A DNA stretch of 64,000 bases from CAWAVN01 sp963844315 (GCA_963844315.1 CAWJOC010000034.1:496001-560000), one strand, 5' to 3'; numbered from the stretch's first letter, positions 10,272 through 20,472 are shown. Translations and numbers: made by a program. The notes: generated by a model from the letters alone, not told the origin.

Positions 10272-11665
10272 TTCGCAGCATTCTTCTATTCACCATGTTT
10301 AGCGGCCTCTTGTCGAGTCAAGCCAAGGCACAAGACGCGACAACGAGTGGAGCGGCTGCAACCTCGCCCGCGAAAAACGGCGATTTGCGAAAGATGTACG
10401 AAGACATAGAAATCATGCGGCGATTATTGCAAGGCAAGTTGGAGAAGCATTATTCCGCCCGCGCAACCGGGATGGGGAGTATGGGCATGATGGAAGGGAT
10501 GATGGGGAGCACGGGCATGATGAGTGAAGGAATGGCCGGAGAGATGTCGGGCTATTCCGGAAGCGCGGACATGCTGCTCTCGGCAGGCCTTGGAATGGTC
10601 CCAGCTCCCGCCATCTCCATTGAGGGCGTCTATCTTTTGGATCACGGGATTGTGTTCACGGTCCATTTTTCCGAAAGCCCCTCGTCCGGAAGCCGTCCCT
10701 ATCCGGCTGGGGATTTGAATGCTCAGGCGTGCTTAAAATGCCACGTCGCCGACAAGCAACAAATTTCAGAGAAGTTTACCGATTCCATCGCCCAGCGTCC
10801 GAAACCGCTGACGGATTGGGAAAAAACTCGCCAAGACGTTTTGGGCATCAAGGCCTTTGATCAAGGGACATCATCGACGGCTTCGATGATCGAGGTCTGT
10901 GGCCCAGGCACGATCTCCGAATTGGTCTGGGCCGTTCTCGGGGAAAATGGTCGTCACTTTTCCGAGTTGCCTGCCGCAGAACGTGTCACAGTCGCGATCA
11001 CGCTCGGCAAACCCATCAAAAAGCAGGGATCGAATCCCTTTGGCTCCGGAAGGGGCAGTGCCATGTCTTCGGGGTTCGGCGGGCCGAGTGGAGCGGGCAG
11101 GGGCGACATGAGTGAAGGCCCTGTCGGACCGGCCACAGGTGCGGGTGTGATCGATGTGTTTGGCGAGTCCGGCGGCGAATATGGAAGCGAAGCCGATCCG
11201 AACACCGTAACGGGAAAGGGGCCTGGCGATGGCAAATCGTCCTATCGGGATTATCTCCTGCTCGGCGATTTGCACATGCAGCAGAACAAACCGGCTCAAG
11301 CCTTGAAAGCGTATGAAGGGGCACTTTCAACGTTGGCAGGCACTGAGCAACCGACCGCCGAGATGTTGAAAGCCGTACCGCCGAAAACGAAACTTGCGAT
11401 CATCGACTTGCACCACAAATTGACCCAAGCGGCTCTGGCCAGCGACCAGGCGGAGGTTGCCAAGGCTTGGGTCGAACGATTGATTGTCCTGCAAAAGGAC
11501 TCCCCATCGAAAGCCGCTCCCACACAGGCAGCCAAACGACTCGCATTGCCGGGGCGAGTGATCATTTCTGCGGAAAAGGCACTCCTCGATCTGGTCGGCG
11601 AGAGAATCACTTTGCAAGATTTTAAGACTCGGGCCAAGGTCGAGCATCTCTCTCTCAAAGACTAG
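10268..11665 (+). CDS. Secreted protein with a CXXCH motif and TPR-like C-terminus
   Basis: About 465 aa. ATG 10268 overlaps the anti-sigma stop (ATGA) and gives a clear signal peptide ending near SSQAKAQ. Residues about 60-100 are very rich in Met and Gly (GMGSMGMMEGMMG). A single CLKCH motif (about residues 155-159, within NAQACLKCHVAD) matches the heme c attachment signature, but no other cytochrome features are obvious. A second Gly/Ser-rich stretch lies around 265-320. The last 130 residues look like TPR helices (YLLLGDLHMQQNKPAQALKA). As the last gene of a sigma/anti-sigma operon it may be the exported sensor or effector. The Met-rich part hints at copper and the CXXCH at heme; both are inference. 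No family was recognised. Confidence 0.82.
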   Translation: MIRSILLFTMFSGLLSSQAKAQDATTSGAAATSPAKNGDLRKMYEDIEIMRRLLQGKLEKHYSARATGMGSMGMMEGMMGSTGMMSEGMAGEMSGYSGSADMLLSAGLGMVPAPAISIEGVYLLDHGIVFTVHFSESPSSGSRPYPAGDLNAQACLKCHVADKQQISEKFTDSIAQRPKPLTDWEKTRQDVLGIKAFDQGTSSTASMIEVCGPGTISELVWAVLGENGRHFSELPAAERVTVAITLGKPIKKQGSNPFGSGRGSAMSSGFGGPSGAGRGDMSEGPVGPATGAGVIDVFGESGGEYGSEADPNTVTGKGPGDGKSSYRDYLLLGDLHMQQNKPAQALKAYEGALSTLAGTEQPTAEMLKAVPPKTKLAIIDLHHKLTQAALASDQAEVAKAWVERLIVLQKDSPSKAAPTQAAKRLALPGRVIISAEKALLDLVGERITLQDFKTRAKVEHLSLKD

Positions 11666-11690
11666 TACCTCACCCCTCTTGGATTGACAT

Positions 11691-11758
11691 GTGCCACGGC
11701 TCTGTGAGCCGTGCGAATTGGGTTACTTTTCCAAGCACGGCTCACAGAGCCGTGGCAC
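11691..11758. repeat. Intergenic palindrome, GTGCCAC-ended (copy 1)
   Basis: Perfect inverted repeat with 24-nt arms at 11691-11714 and 11735-11758 separated by 20 nt. The arms begin GTGCCACGGCTC and are flanked by a further short inversion (GATTGAC / GTCAATC). It sits between convergent genes and could act as a bidirectional terminator. Related copies are at 26782-26856, 31893-32104 and 56148-56221. Confidence 0.93.
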
Positions 11759-11806
11759 ACAAACCCGTCAATCGAAGGTGAGTTGTCCGAATCGCAAATG
11801 GCCGCG

Positions 11807-13401
11807 TTAATAGGTCCGCCAAAACGAAGGCATAAACAGGACCAGCACCGCGAAGAGTTCCAACCGGCCCAACAGCATTAACAGGGTGAGCAAGACTTTC
11901 CCCTGGGAGGAAAAACCTGCAAAGTTACTATGCGGGCCGAGTACCCCCAAACCCGGCCCAACATTATTCATGGTGGCCGCGACGGCGCTCGCGCAATCCA
12001 AGAGTTTTTCCGCGCGGTGATCGCCTTTCTCCGCGATCCATTGCGTGTCCGGCTCGATCGCCGCCAGGATGATCCAACTGCTGACGAAGACCAACAGCAC
12101 CAGACTGAAGTAGACGACAACATGGTGTCTGAGTGAGCTATCTACCCTGGTATTGAAAATCTTGAGCGGCCTGACAACGTTAGGCCTGTAGGCTTGCTCG
12201 ATCTCCAAGCGGATGATGTTGACAAACAGCATCAGGCGGACCACCTTGATTCCTCCCCCCGTGGAACCGGCGCAACCGCCGATGAACATCAACACGAGCA
12301 ATAGCCCCTTGCCAAATTCGCTCCATCGCTGAAAATCCTCGGTGGCAAAGCCCGTGGTCGTCATGATGGAAACGACGTTGAAAACCGCGTGGCGGAGCGA
12401 TTCGCCCAAGGTCGAATACACTCCGGTCCAGCGGAGATTGACCAAAAGGAGCAGCGTCGCCACGAGCACAATCGCCAGATAACAGCGAAACTCGGGATCC
12501 CTAACGAGAGGACTGATCCGAGAAAGTATGCTCTTATCTCCCGCATGAGAGCCTCGGAGAATCAGGTAGTACAGCGAGAAGTTGCGCCGGCCAGAATCAT
12601 GAACAGGATCAACGTCGCTTCGATCAGAACGCTATTAAACTGCCCCACGCTTTTGTTGTAGGTACTGAATCCGCCCGTCGCCATTGCGCCAAAGGTATGA
12701 CACAGGGAATCGAAAAGTGAGAGTCCTTGCCACAAGAGGAGCACCGCAAGAATGCCGCTCAATCCCATGTAAATCGCCCACATCACCAGGGCCGTTTCGC
12801 GGACGCGGGGCCGGACCGCTTCGTTGATGGGACCAGGAACTTCCCTGCGCATCAGGGCTTTTCCCCCGGCCCCAAGCTGGCCCAAGACCGCCACGAAGAG
12901 CACGATAATCCCCATGCCTCCCAGCCAGTGGGTGAAGGATCGCCAGAACAGCACGCAGCGGGGAATGAGTTTGACCGGGCCGTCCTCGCCAGGTTTCGGG
13001 GCTTCCAATTGCGTGAGGACTGATGCCCCCGTAGTCGTAAAGCCCGATACCGATTCAAACACGGCGTCGGCCACCGTCATCGGCACGCCTTCCGCCCGTT
13101 TGGTCCCGGAGAACAAATAAGGCAATGCGCCCAAGAGACCGGCCAGGATCCAGCCCAACCCCACAATCGCCAGGGCTTCCTTGCGCAAGATTCCAGTCCC
13201 GGACTTTCGGCCCGCAAAGAACAACCCGCCGCCCAAGACCAGGCTGCAACCAATCGCACCGACCAGACCCCAGAAGCCTTCCGCTTCGAAGTGTTGAGTT
13301 TCACCGCAGGCGGGAAAGGCCCAAGGCAGGCTGAAGCCCATGGACCCGCCCACAAGCATGCCCAATAACCCCAGCATCCGGCAGAGCAACAACCAATTCA
13401 T
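11807..13401 (-). CDS. trkH: TrkH-type potassium uptake membrane protein, one frame break
   Basis: Integral membrane subunit for K+ uptake, about 530 aa after repair. All four pore loops of the TrkH/KtrB family are visible: SGFTTTGAS, FGAMATGGFST, MTTTGFATED and MNNVGPGLG. The frame breaks near 12585. Adding one A restores ILAGANFSLYYLILRG and joins the N-terminal part (12562-13401) to the C-terminal part (11807 to about 12560), so this is likely one intact gene with a sequencing deletion. No TrkA/KtrA regulatory gene is next to it. It lies 55 nt downstream of the NosR-like gene on the same strand, so cotranscription is likely. Confidence 0.9.
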
Positions 13402-13456
13402 AGGCGATCATTTCAGCGGCAATCCACCCCGCCAATGCGAGACGACTTCTCAACTC

Positions 13457-15258
13457 TTACGATGTCGTTGCGAACATTAGCAGGGCCAACGCCAGAAGTC
13501 CAATTGCAACGGCATCCTTCAAGGTGAACCGTTCGCTTTGACCATGAAACCGTAAGAAATTCAACAGGGCTCCGGTGGGACATCCATAACGGCAGTAGGC
13601 CATTGGCACAAACAGCGAAGCGATCAATCCGACGAAGAAGATCACCAGCGTCGCCGTTCCCGCCACTTGAAAGACGTAGGCATCAAACGGTTCCAGATTG
13701 ACCAGACCGAACCCCCAACCCATCATCGCAACCAGCACCACAACGCCCATTAGCACGGGAGGTATTGCGAGCAAGATCCAATGCAGTTTCTTGGGTGGAT
13801 GAAATTGCCAGGGCAGGCGGTTCTTCAAAAGTTGCTGGATCGCCCCATGCGGACAGAGCTGATGGCAATACAGATTCTGCTTGCTCAAGATGGGGACGAA
13901 GAGCGCCCCGCGCTGAGACAGGCCAAACCCAAAGCGGATCTCCACGCCACGCCATGCTTGGCCCAACCGACCAACAGGGCTTGTGAGAGCAGATCGCCAT
14001 TGATGAATCCCAGATACCCGACCAATACCAGTTGAAAGGGAATCCGCACCCACTTCCGGCCTTTGAGCCTTGTGAACCCGATGACAAGACCCGCGAGCAA
14101 AACCAAAATCGTGCCCCAATCTCGCAGCGAGAGTTTGAGTGCGGATGGTTTTACTGTTGCGCTTGCGGCGATTGGACGGAGCGACTCGGCGGCAGCGATT
14201 ATCAAACCTTTCGCCACGGCTTGGCTGGTCATGGTGGCTCCCGAGACGCCTTCGACTCCCGCCGCTTTCAAATCCAACTCCGCAAGTTGCTTCGGGGTCA
14301 TTCCATCAAAGAGCGACTGAAAGTAATCATCCTCTCGCACGTAATCGACGTATTCCTCATTGTCGAAAGAGGCTTTGATTCTCATGCCAACCAAATGATC
14401 TTCCACGTCAAACCCCATCACGACGTCGGTTGGCCCTTGATAGCCCAAAAGTCCATCCGCCGCGGGTGACGTGCGCAGGATCGAGCCGATCCGTTCTCCG
14501 CCGTCTCCAAAAACGGGCTGAAGTCCATAATCGCCATCGCGGGTTCCCAGGGACTTGGCCTTTGGGAATAAAGGTTTGATTTCCTCTACCAGGATGGGAT
14601 CAGGAAACTTGAGCGACGGCGGCCGCTTTCCTCCCAGGCGATGCACTAGGGATTCCCAAATGGCGATGCTGGTCAACGTGGCTCCCGAAACGGCATCGAC
14701 TTCAAGTTGCGCCTCCGCCAGTTCATCCCACGACCGGCCTTGGAATGATTCAAAAAACGCAGGATCGTTTCGCACTTCGTCCACGTGCTCTTGGGTGTCT
14801 TCGCTACCCAGAATTCTTGCACCGAGAAGATGATCGCTCGCATCGAACACCACCAAAACGTTCGTCGGCCCAGAGAATCCGATGATGTGATCCGAGACCG
14901 GCGAAGTCTGAAGTGCAATGCCCAGGAGATTCCCCTTGGCATCTAAAACCTCCCGGCCCGTGTGATTTGGCGTAGAACCCAACTGCGCAGCCTCTGGCAG
15001 AAACTCTTGCACTTGGGACAGGTCGAATCCAATCTCGCCAGCGACCGGCCCGGAGTTGGAGAGTTTCGCGTGCTGCCAGTGAATCAACAGGATGATCGTT
15101 CCAAACAATGCCACGCGGAAAGCATGGAACACCATTCGCCAAAACCTTGAGGCGTTTCGGGACGACCGGCTTAGGGAAGGGATTGAGGAGTCGCGCACTT
15201 CATCCAGCCAAATTCTGGGTCTCACTATGGGATGACCGATAGAAGGAGAATGAAGCAA
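13457..15258 (-). CDS. NosR/NirI-like membrane electron-transfer protein with two FMN-binding domains, one frame break
   Basis: Membrane redox protein. An N-terminal helix (about residues 43-62) is followed by two tandem FMN-binding domains, each ending in the flavin-attachment motif SGAT (VDAVSGATLTS and VEGVSGATMTS). Several membrane helices then carry two Cys clusters, CHQLCPHG and CRYGCPTG, of the CxxxCP type seen in NosR/NirI/PceC proteins. The frame breaks near 13912; adding one G restores LSAGALFVPILSKQNLYC. No nos, nir or reductive-dehalogenase genes are nearby, so the electron acceptor is unknown. The two SGAT domains look like an internal duplication. The start at 15258 is tentative: a later Met (about residue 42) directly before the first helix is also possible. 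Confidence 0.87.
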
Positions 15259-15400
15259 TCATTCTCTGAATCGCTCAACCTGTAAACACATCGGAAAAAA
15301 TTTCTCACACAAAGGCACGGTTCTGTTCGAGGAAGAATCCGCCGGACATACCGTGGCTTTGGATTGATGGCCTGACCGACCGTCTGCCACAATTCATCCC

Positions 15401-16597
15401 ATGAGCCGATTGTTTCTGGGCAATTTTAATTTTGAGCACCAACTGGCCGCCCTTCCGAAATCTCCCGGTCCAATGGCCGTGGCCCGAATCGCCGCGGAAT
15501 TGTCATCGGCTTGGCTGGGCATGGCTCAAGCAAACGATGCAGTCTGGATGCCCGAAATTCCCGATGCTGATTTCCCAGCGGACATGGTCAGCCAGGGATT
15601 TCCTCAGTTGCATTGGATTCAGTCCATCGCCGAGTTGGGAGAGGTTGAACGGAATTCCTCGCTTGAATTATACCCTTGGGGTTGGTCGCTCGAGGCGGTG
15701 GAATGGGCCGAGAAACAGGGATTGCGAACCGACCCGCCGCCCTTGCATGCCGTCCGCGAAGCCAATTCCCGGCGATTCTCTTTCGGCTTGGAGCGCGAAC
15801 TGGATTTGGGTCTCAAACAGGCCGTGGAATTGGCGACGATTGAAGACTGCGTTTCGTCATTACAGTCTTACGCCACGGAAAGTCGATGGGTGATCAAAAG
15901 CGAATTTGGCATGTCCGCGCGGGAGCGGTTGCTTGGCCGGGGTCCGAATCTCTTGCCCAATCAAATCGCCTGGGCTCAAAAGCGTTTCGAGGCTGGCTTG
16001 CATTTGTTCTGGGAGCCTTGGGTCCAATCCTTGGGAGAAGCAGGACTGCAATTCGAAGTCCCTAAGTCTGGACGAGGGGAACCTTACTGTGTTGGTATCA
16101 CCCCGCTCCTAACGGACGATGTGGGGACCTATCGTGGCAGCCGATTTGATCTATCCAAAACCTCTTCGCTCGACTGGTCGCCCGCTTTGGAAGCCGGTCT
16201 CTTGGCGGCATCAAGGGCACAAGCTTTGGGGTATTTTGGTCCGTTGGGGATTGATGCCATGTGGTATCTCGACCAGGACCAAACCCCCAAACTTCGGCCC
16301 CTTCAGGACATCAATGCCCGCTGGACCATGGGCCGGTTGAGCCTGGGGTTTCGCTCGCTCCTGAATCCGGGCGAAGCCGGTGCCTGGGTGCATCTGCGAT
16401 CTCCAGTTGCGACCATTGATTCATCCCGCGATTGGTGGAACCAGTTGGGACGATCGCTGCCGAACGAAGTCCTTCTGCTTCGCACTTCGCCATTGACCCT
16501 TGGCGGAAAAGCCGCCACTCACGCAATGGCCGTCGTCATCGCTCCCGATGAAGAACGGCTCCAACGAGCCATTGAAAAGGCACTTCATGCCAATTGA
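15401..16597 (+). CDS. ATP-grasp-like protein upstream of bioD
   Basis: 398 aa, soluble, no signal peptide. An ATP-grasp fold is suggested by a Lys-bearing strand (WVIKSEFGMSAR, about residues 167-178) and the C-terminal catalytic pattern GYFGPLGIDAMWY followed by LRPLQDINARWTMGR, in which Asp-x-Asn-x-Arg matches the Mg-ATP-binding signature. ATP-grasp enzymes ligate a carboxylate to an amine or thiol through an acyl phosphate. The substrate cannot be told from sequence. The next gene, 75 nt downstream, is bioD, so a link to biotin or to a carboxylate-activating step is possible but unproven. The stretch before ATG 15401 (142 bp, divergent from the NosR-like gene) must hold both promoters and contains half of the palindrome found at 20473. 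Confidence 0.78.
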   Translation: MSRLFLGNFNFEHQLAALPKSPGPMAVARIAAELSSAWLGMAQANDAVWMPEIPDADFPADMVSQGFPQLHWIQSIAELGEVERNSSLELYPWGWSLEAVEWAEKQGLRTDPPPLHAVREANSRRFSFGLERELDLGLKQAVELATIEDCVSSLQSYATESRWVIKSEFGMSARERLLGRGPNLLPNQIAWAQKRFEAGLHLFWEPWVQSLGEAGLQFEVPKSGRGEPYCVGITPLLTDDVGTYRGSRFDLSKTSSLDWSPALEAGLLAASRAQALGYFGPLGIDAMWYLDQDQTPKLRPLQDINARWTMGRLSLGFRSLLNPGEAGAWVHLRSPVATIDSSRDWWNQLGRSLPNEVLLLRTSPLTLGGKAATHAMAVVIAPDEERLQRAIEKALHAN

Positions 16598-16672
16598 ATT
16601 CGGCACGAAGTGTGTTGACATCGAGGAACGAGGCAAAGACAAAAGAGGTTTTCCGTCTGGAGAACCTCAAAG

Positions 16673-17410
16673 ATGGCTGAGTCGCGAAGCGCAATGTTCG
16701 GTTTGTGCATTGTGGGAACCGATACCGGCGTGGGGAAGACGTATCTGACCGCCCGCATGGCCCGGCAGCTTTTCGTCGCGGGCGTTTCCGTGGGAGTCTA
16801 TAAGCCGGTGTGCAGCGGCTGTCTTGATTCCGTTTCAGGCATTCCCGTTTGGGACGATATAGAGATCCTCTCGGAGGCTTTAGGCCACCAGTTTCCCCGC
16901 GAGCGGATTTGCCCGCAATCGTTCCGGGCGGCGCTCGCTCCGCCGGTCGCAGCCCGGTTGGAAAACCGCGCGGTAGATCCCGGTTTGTTATTGAATGGCA
17001 TCGAGTGGTGGCGGGAGCGCGTGGAACTCCTGTTGATTGAAGGCGTCGGCGGGCTATTTTGCCCGGTGACGGAAGATTGGACCCTTTGCGACTTGCTGGA
17101 GCGTTGGCGGTTCCCGCTTGTTGTCGTGGGCCGTTTGGGATTGGGGACCATCAATCACACTTTACTGACAGTAGAAACGGCCAGCCGGCGGGGCCTGGAA
17201 GTTAGGGGGATAATCCTGAATGAGACGTTCCCAGACGCCGGTGGGCTGGCCGGTGAATCCAGTGCTCAAGAGATCGCAAAACGATGCCCTGTTCCAATCT
17301 TAGCCGTCATTCCGTACCAGGAATTGCCCGGCTTGCGTCCCCTGGCGGAAACGTCCACAATAAACTGGCGGAGCATTTCAAGGACGGGCACTCCGATTGC
17401 GGGAAACTAG
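16673..17410 (+). CDS. bioD: ATP-dependent dethiobiotin synthetase
   Basis: Closes the ureido ring of biotin: diaminopelargonate plus CO2 and ATP gives dethiobiotin. The P-loop is GTDTGVGKT (about residues 15-23 from this start), followed by the substrate-contact region VGVYKPVCSG and the GVGGLFCPV loop typical of BioD. The 245-aa length is normal for the family. The start is either ATG 16673, with GGAGAA upstream, or ATG 16694 (MFGLCIVGTDTG), which begins right at the fold. No other bio genes are in the window. The following gene starts 31 nt after the stop and may be cotranscribed. Confidence 0.95.
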   Translation: MAESRSAMFGLCIVGTDTGVGKTYLTARMARQLFVAGVSVGVYKPVCSGCLDSVSGIPVWDDIEILSEALGHQFPRERICPQSFRAALAPPVAARLENRAVDPGLLLNGIEWWRERVELLLIEGVGGLFCPVTEDWTLCDLLERWRFPLVVVGRLGLGTINHTLLTVETASRRGLEVRGIILNETFPDAGGLAGESSAQEIAKRCPVPILAVIPYQELPGLRPLAETSTINWRSISRTGTPIAGN

Positions 17411-17441
17411 GTCGAACATTGAAGACCGTCGGGAGCCGGGT

Positions 17442-18974
17442 ATGTCCTTTGAAATGAGTTGTGCCAACTGCGATGGCCGAATGATGGTCGATACGCTGGG
17501 AATTGTCGTGGCGTGTCCCCATTGCGGAACGCATCTGTCCATCCCGGCGGAAATTCCGGGCGTCAGCGATTGCCCCGGGGAGTCGGTTCCTCCCGCTGTC
17601 GATGACGAGAAAGACGACGATACGGATTCTTCTCCCCAGAGCACCAAATCGACCTGGGTTCCCGATAATCAATCGGAGGATACTTCGGAATCCTTTCCCG
17701 ACTTTTCGCCAATTTCGGGGACAGCCCAGGATTTGGCCACGTCCGAGTCCAACATTTTGGTGTCCGAGTCCGAGGTGCGGACCGAGTCGGAAGTTCCTTC
17801 CGCTTTGCGCGTCGCAAATCCGGACCCGTCTTCGGTCATGCCGGCCATCGTCACCGATGTCAAACATTCTGAGCCGGTCAGCGGCTTTCCGGTGTTATCG
17901 GAAGGCCAAAACGCTTCGGGTGGCTCAAAAGTTTCCGAATCCGACATTAAGTCTTTAGCCGGTTTGGTCGCTGGAACAGAGCCTGCCGCTACAGGGTCCG
18001 CTCCCAACATTTTGACGGGTGAATCGGTTCAAGAAACGGCCATTCCGCATCTTGCGGGAGGTTCCAACGCGGATTCGTCCCCTGGGCTTATTGCGTTAGA
18101 TCAGCCGTCGCCCGCTCCAGAATCGCAGGCCGCCGCGTCTATTTCCAAGGAAAAATCCAACCCAAAACCAAGCACCAAGCCAATCCAAAAAACCCCGCCG
18201 TATGATTCCGTCTACAGTTCCCGGCGCGGCAAGGTGATTCCCAATCCCGTCTTTCAAGCCTGGCTGAGTTACACGATTCTGCTGACGGCGGGTCTGGCGA
18301 TGGCGATTTATTACATCTTCACCGCCCCGACTAGCAATCTGGAGAGTTTGCCCGACGTCAAACCCGTGGAAAACGTCCGTCAATTGGTTCCCGAAAAGGC
18401 CAAAATGCCACCCGGTCATACGCTCACCCTCAACCAAACCCAGCGGTTTGGGAACATTGAAGTCACTCCCGTGAAAGTCACCCAAGGTCCGTTGGTCCTT
18501 ATCGGCAGGGACTATGTGGAAGAATCCCGCAAGATTCAAAACGCGGGCACAGTCCTAAAGCTCTGGCTGAAATTCAAAAACGTCTCCAAAGACCAGTCCA
18601 TCGCGCCTTTGGACAATGACCTGTTGTTTTACCGTAACCCGGATCCCAAACGGAAAGCCGGGGTGCTTGCCAACAATTTTCTTTGTCCCGCCGACCAAAA
18701 ATCCGAGCAGGGCCATTTGGTGTGGGTCTACGACCATAACGTGGATGATGATTACGACCTCAAGGGCCAACAACTCGGGGCGGACCTCAAACCTGGTGAG
18801 GAGACGTTGATCTACATCCCCACGGAGAATTCCGGTTGGGACAAGCTCCAAGGCCCATTGATCTGGCGGATACATTTCCGCAAGGGGTATTCTCCCAAGA
18901 ATTATGGCGTGACGACCATCTTCGAAGTCGCGTTTCCCAGTGACGCCATCGAATCGGAAGCCTCGAATGCCTGA
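17442..18974 (+). CDS. Zinc-ribbon, single-pass membrane protein of unknown function
   Basis: About 510 aa. The N-terminus has two CxxC pairs (CANC and CPHC, about residues 7-10 and 26-29), a zinc ribbon. A long Ser/Glu/Pro-rich low-complexity region follows (about 40-245). One membrane helix (about 270-290, SYTILLTAGLAMAIYYIF) leads to a folded domain of about 200 residues on the far side of the membrane. ATG 17442 was chosen because it has GGGAG upstream and starts just before the first Cys pair; the open frame extends back into bioD. Zinc ribbon, disordered linker and membrane helix is a layout common in planctomycete proteins. No function is recognised. It precedes the SMC-like operon by 61 nt and could be its first gene. 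Confidence 0.85.
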   Translation: MSFEMSCANCDGRMMVDTLGIVVACPHCGTHLSIPAEIPGVSDCPGESVPPAVDDEKDDDTDSSPQSTKSTWVPDNQSEDTSESFPDFSPISGTAQDLATSESNILVSESEVRTESEVPSALRVANPDPSSVMPAIVTDVKHSEPVSGFPVLSEGQNASGGSKVSESDIKSLAGLVAGTEPAATGSAPNILTGESVQETAIPHLAGGSNADSSPGLIALDQPSPAPESQAAASISKEKSNPKPSTKPIQKTPPYDSVYSSRRGKVIPNPVFQAWLSYTILLTAGLAMAIYYIFTAPTSNLESLPDVKPVENVRQLVPEKAKMPPGHTLTLNQTQRFGNIEVTPVKVTQGPLVLIGRDYVEESRKIQNAGTVLKLWLKFKNVSKDQSIAPLDNDLLFYRNPDPKRKAGVLANNFLCPADQKSEQGHLVWVYDHNVDDDYDLKGQQLGADLKPGEETLIYIPTENSGWDKLQGPLIWRIHFRKGYSPKNYGVTTIFEVAFPSDAIESEASNA

Positions 18975-19035
18975 CGGTTCGTGACGTTTCCCGCCCGCCA
19001 TCCCCTTGGCATTTCCCTGCCCCTGAGAACGCTGA

Positions 19036-20466
19036 ATGTCCGAGATTCTCCCGCTGTTTCAGCAAATCCCCGAATACCTGATGGTCCCGTTGGCTTCGCC
19101 GCTCAAGCGAACCTATTGGAACGTGCTGATGGTGGCCTATGGACTGCATCAGTCCGCGGATCAATTTGAGATTTCGCGGGAAAGCCTCTTGGACCGGGTG
19201 GAGGAGCATCTCCTTGAAGCCGCATCTTTGGAAGCCGAGTCCCATTTCGCGCTGGACCTTGACCCTGCGGAAATCGAACCGGCGGAACTTTCCGAGCTAA
19301 GGCTGTTCGCGTGGCGGTTGCTTCGGCAGTTGGAACGCTGCGGCTGGTTCGAGTACGAATACCGCCGCGATTTGGGGCAGGTGCTCAGGTTTCCCGATTA
19401 TGCGCTCAACCTGCTCGCCGTCCTGGAAAACATCGCGCGGGGCGAACGCCCTTTGGTCCAGGGACTGGCATACAACGTGAAGCAGATCCTGACCGATGCC
19501 GAACAAGCGCGGACCGACCCCGGCTTTGTGCTGTATCAAGCCAAGAATGCGGTGGGGGTTTTCGTCAGGGAACTCAAGTCGCTGAAGGCGAACATCGGCC
19601 GTTATGTCGAGCGCGCTTTGGAACAAAGCGAGGTCCGCGACCTCTTGGCTTTGCAGATGAACGACTTCTGGCCCAAAGTGTTTGAACCGAGCTATCAAAA
19701 GTTCAAAACCAGCGACAACGTCCTCCGATTTCGTCTCGAGATTCTGGACCGTTTGGAAGAGCTTTCGGACGATCCCTTGTTCGTTCAGGAAGCGGCGGCG
19801 CGGGTGGAATCGCAGGAAGGACTGGATCCCGGCGAGGCCAAAGCCCGCGTTTACGAATGGCTCGAGGACATGGGGGCGGAGATTCGTGCGCTGGATGGAT
19901 TGCTTGAGGAAATCGATGCCCGTCACGCCCATTACGTGGGGCTGACGCTGGAACGGATCAGGCATCGTTTGCACCGAAACGAATCCACCGAAACCCGCCT
20001 GATGGATGTGATCCATCGCCTCCACGAGTTGCCCGATTCGGCGGAAGAGATTTGGGAAGATCTCGCGGAGGTTTTTCACCTGGAAACGTTGGGAGAGGAT
20101 TCGCTCTACCGTATGCCGCATGCCTCCGAACCGCATGAGCCGGAACCGCTGGACATGGCGGTGTTCTCCGAAGCCGACCGCGAATCTCTGTTGACGCAAA
20201 TGCGTGAGAGCTTCACCAGCCCCATCACCAAGGATAGTCTCTTTCAGGAAGTCCGCAGTTTGCTCGAGGTTCATCCCCACTTGGAGCTGGCCGATTTGCC
20301 GATGGAGGATGACCTGGCGTTTCTGCGTCTCATCGCGCTGCACTCCTATAGAAATGAAAAAGCCGCCCCGTACCATTTACAGATTGATGAGAAGGCCCCC
20401 AAAGTGCGTTCCGGAGCTTACCTTTTCCGTAACGGCCAACTGACGCCCCGCGAGCCTGCGCACTAA
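19036..20466 (+). CDS. jetA: Wadjet/Mks kleisin-like subunit JetA (MksF)
   Basis: 476 aa. Resembles the JetA/MksF family, the kleisin-type subunit that bridges the SMC heads in MukBEF-like condensins and Wadjet. Visible marks are the N-terminal helical region (PLFQQIPEYLMVPLASP), the winged-helix stretch LLRQLERCGWFEYEYRRD (about residues 96-113), and a long charged helical C-terminal half ending near LLEVHPHLELADLPMEDDLAF. The identification rests partly on gene order: it is followed by a DUF4194-like gene and a giant SMC-like ATPase. The intergenic gap to the next gene is 108 nt and holds a long palindrome. In plasmid-defence Wadjet the operon ends with jetD; here none follows. Confidence 0.85.
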   Translation: MSEILPLFQQIPEYLMVPLASPLKRTYWNVLMVAYGLHQSADQFEISRESLLDRVEEHLLEAASLEAESHFALDLDPAEIEPAELSELRLFAWRLLRQLERCGWFEYEYRRDLGQVLRFPDYALNLLAVLENIARGERPLVQGLAYNVKQILTDAEQARTDPGFVLYQAKNAVGVFVRELKSLKANIGRYVERALEQSEVRDLLALQMNDFWPKVFEPSYQKFKTSDNVLRFRLEILDRLEELSDDPLFVQEAAARVESQEGLDPGEAKARVYEWLEDMGAEIRALDGLLEEIDARHAHYVGLTLERIRHRLHRNESTETRLMDVIHRLHELPDSAEEIWEDLAEVFHLETLGEDSLYRMPHASEPHEPEPLDMAVFSEADRESLLTQMRESFTSPITKDSLFQEVRSLLEVHPHLELADLPMEDDLAFLRLIALHSYRNEKAAPYHLQIDEKAPKVRSGAYLFRNGQLTPREPAH

Positions 20467-20472
20467 GATTCA

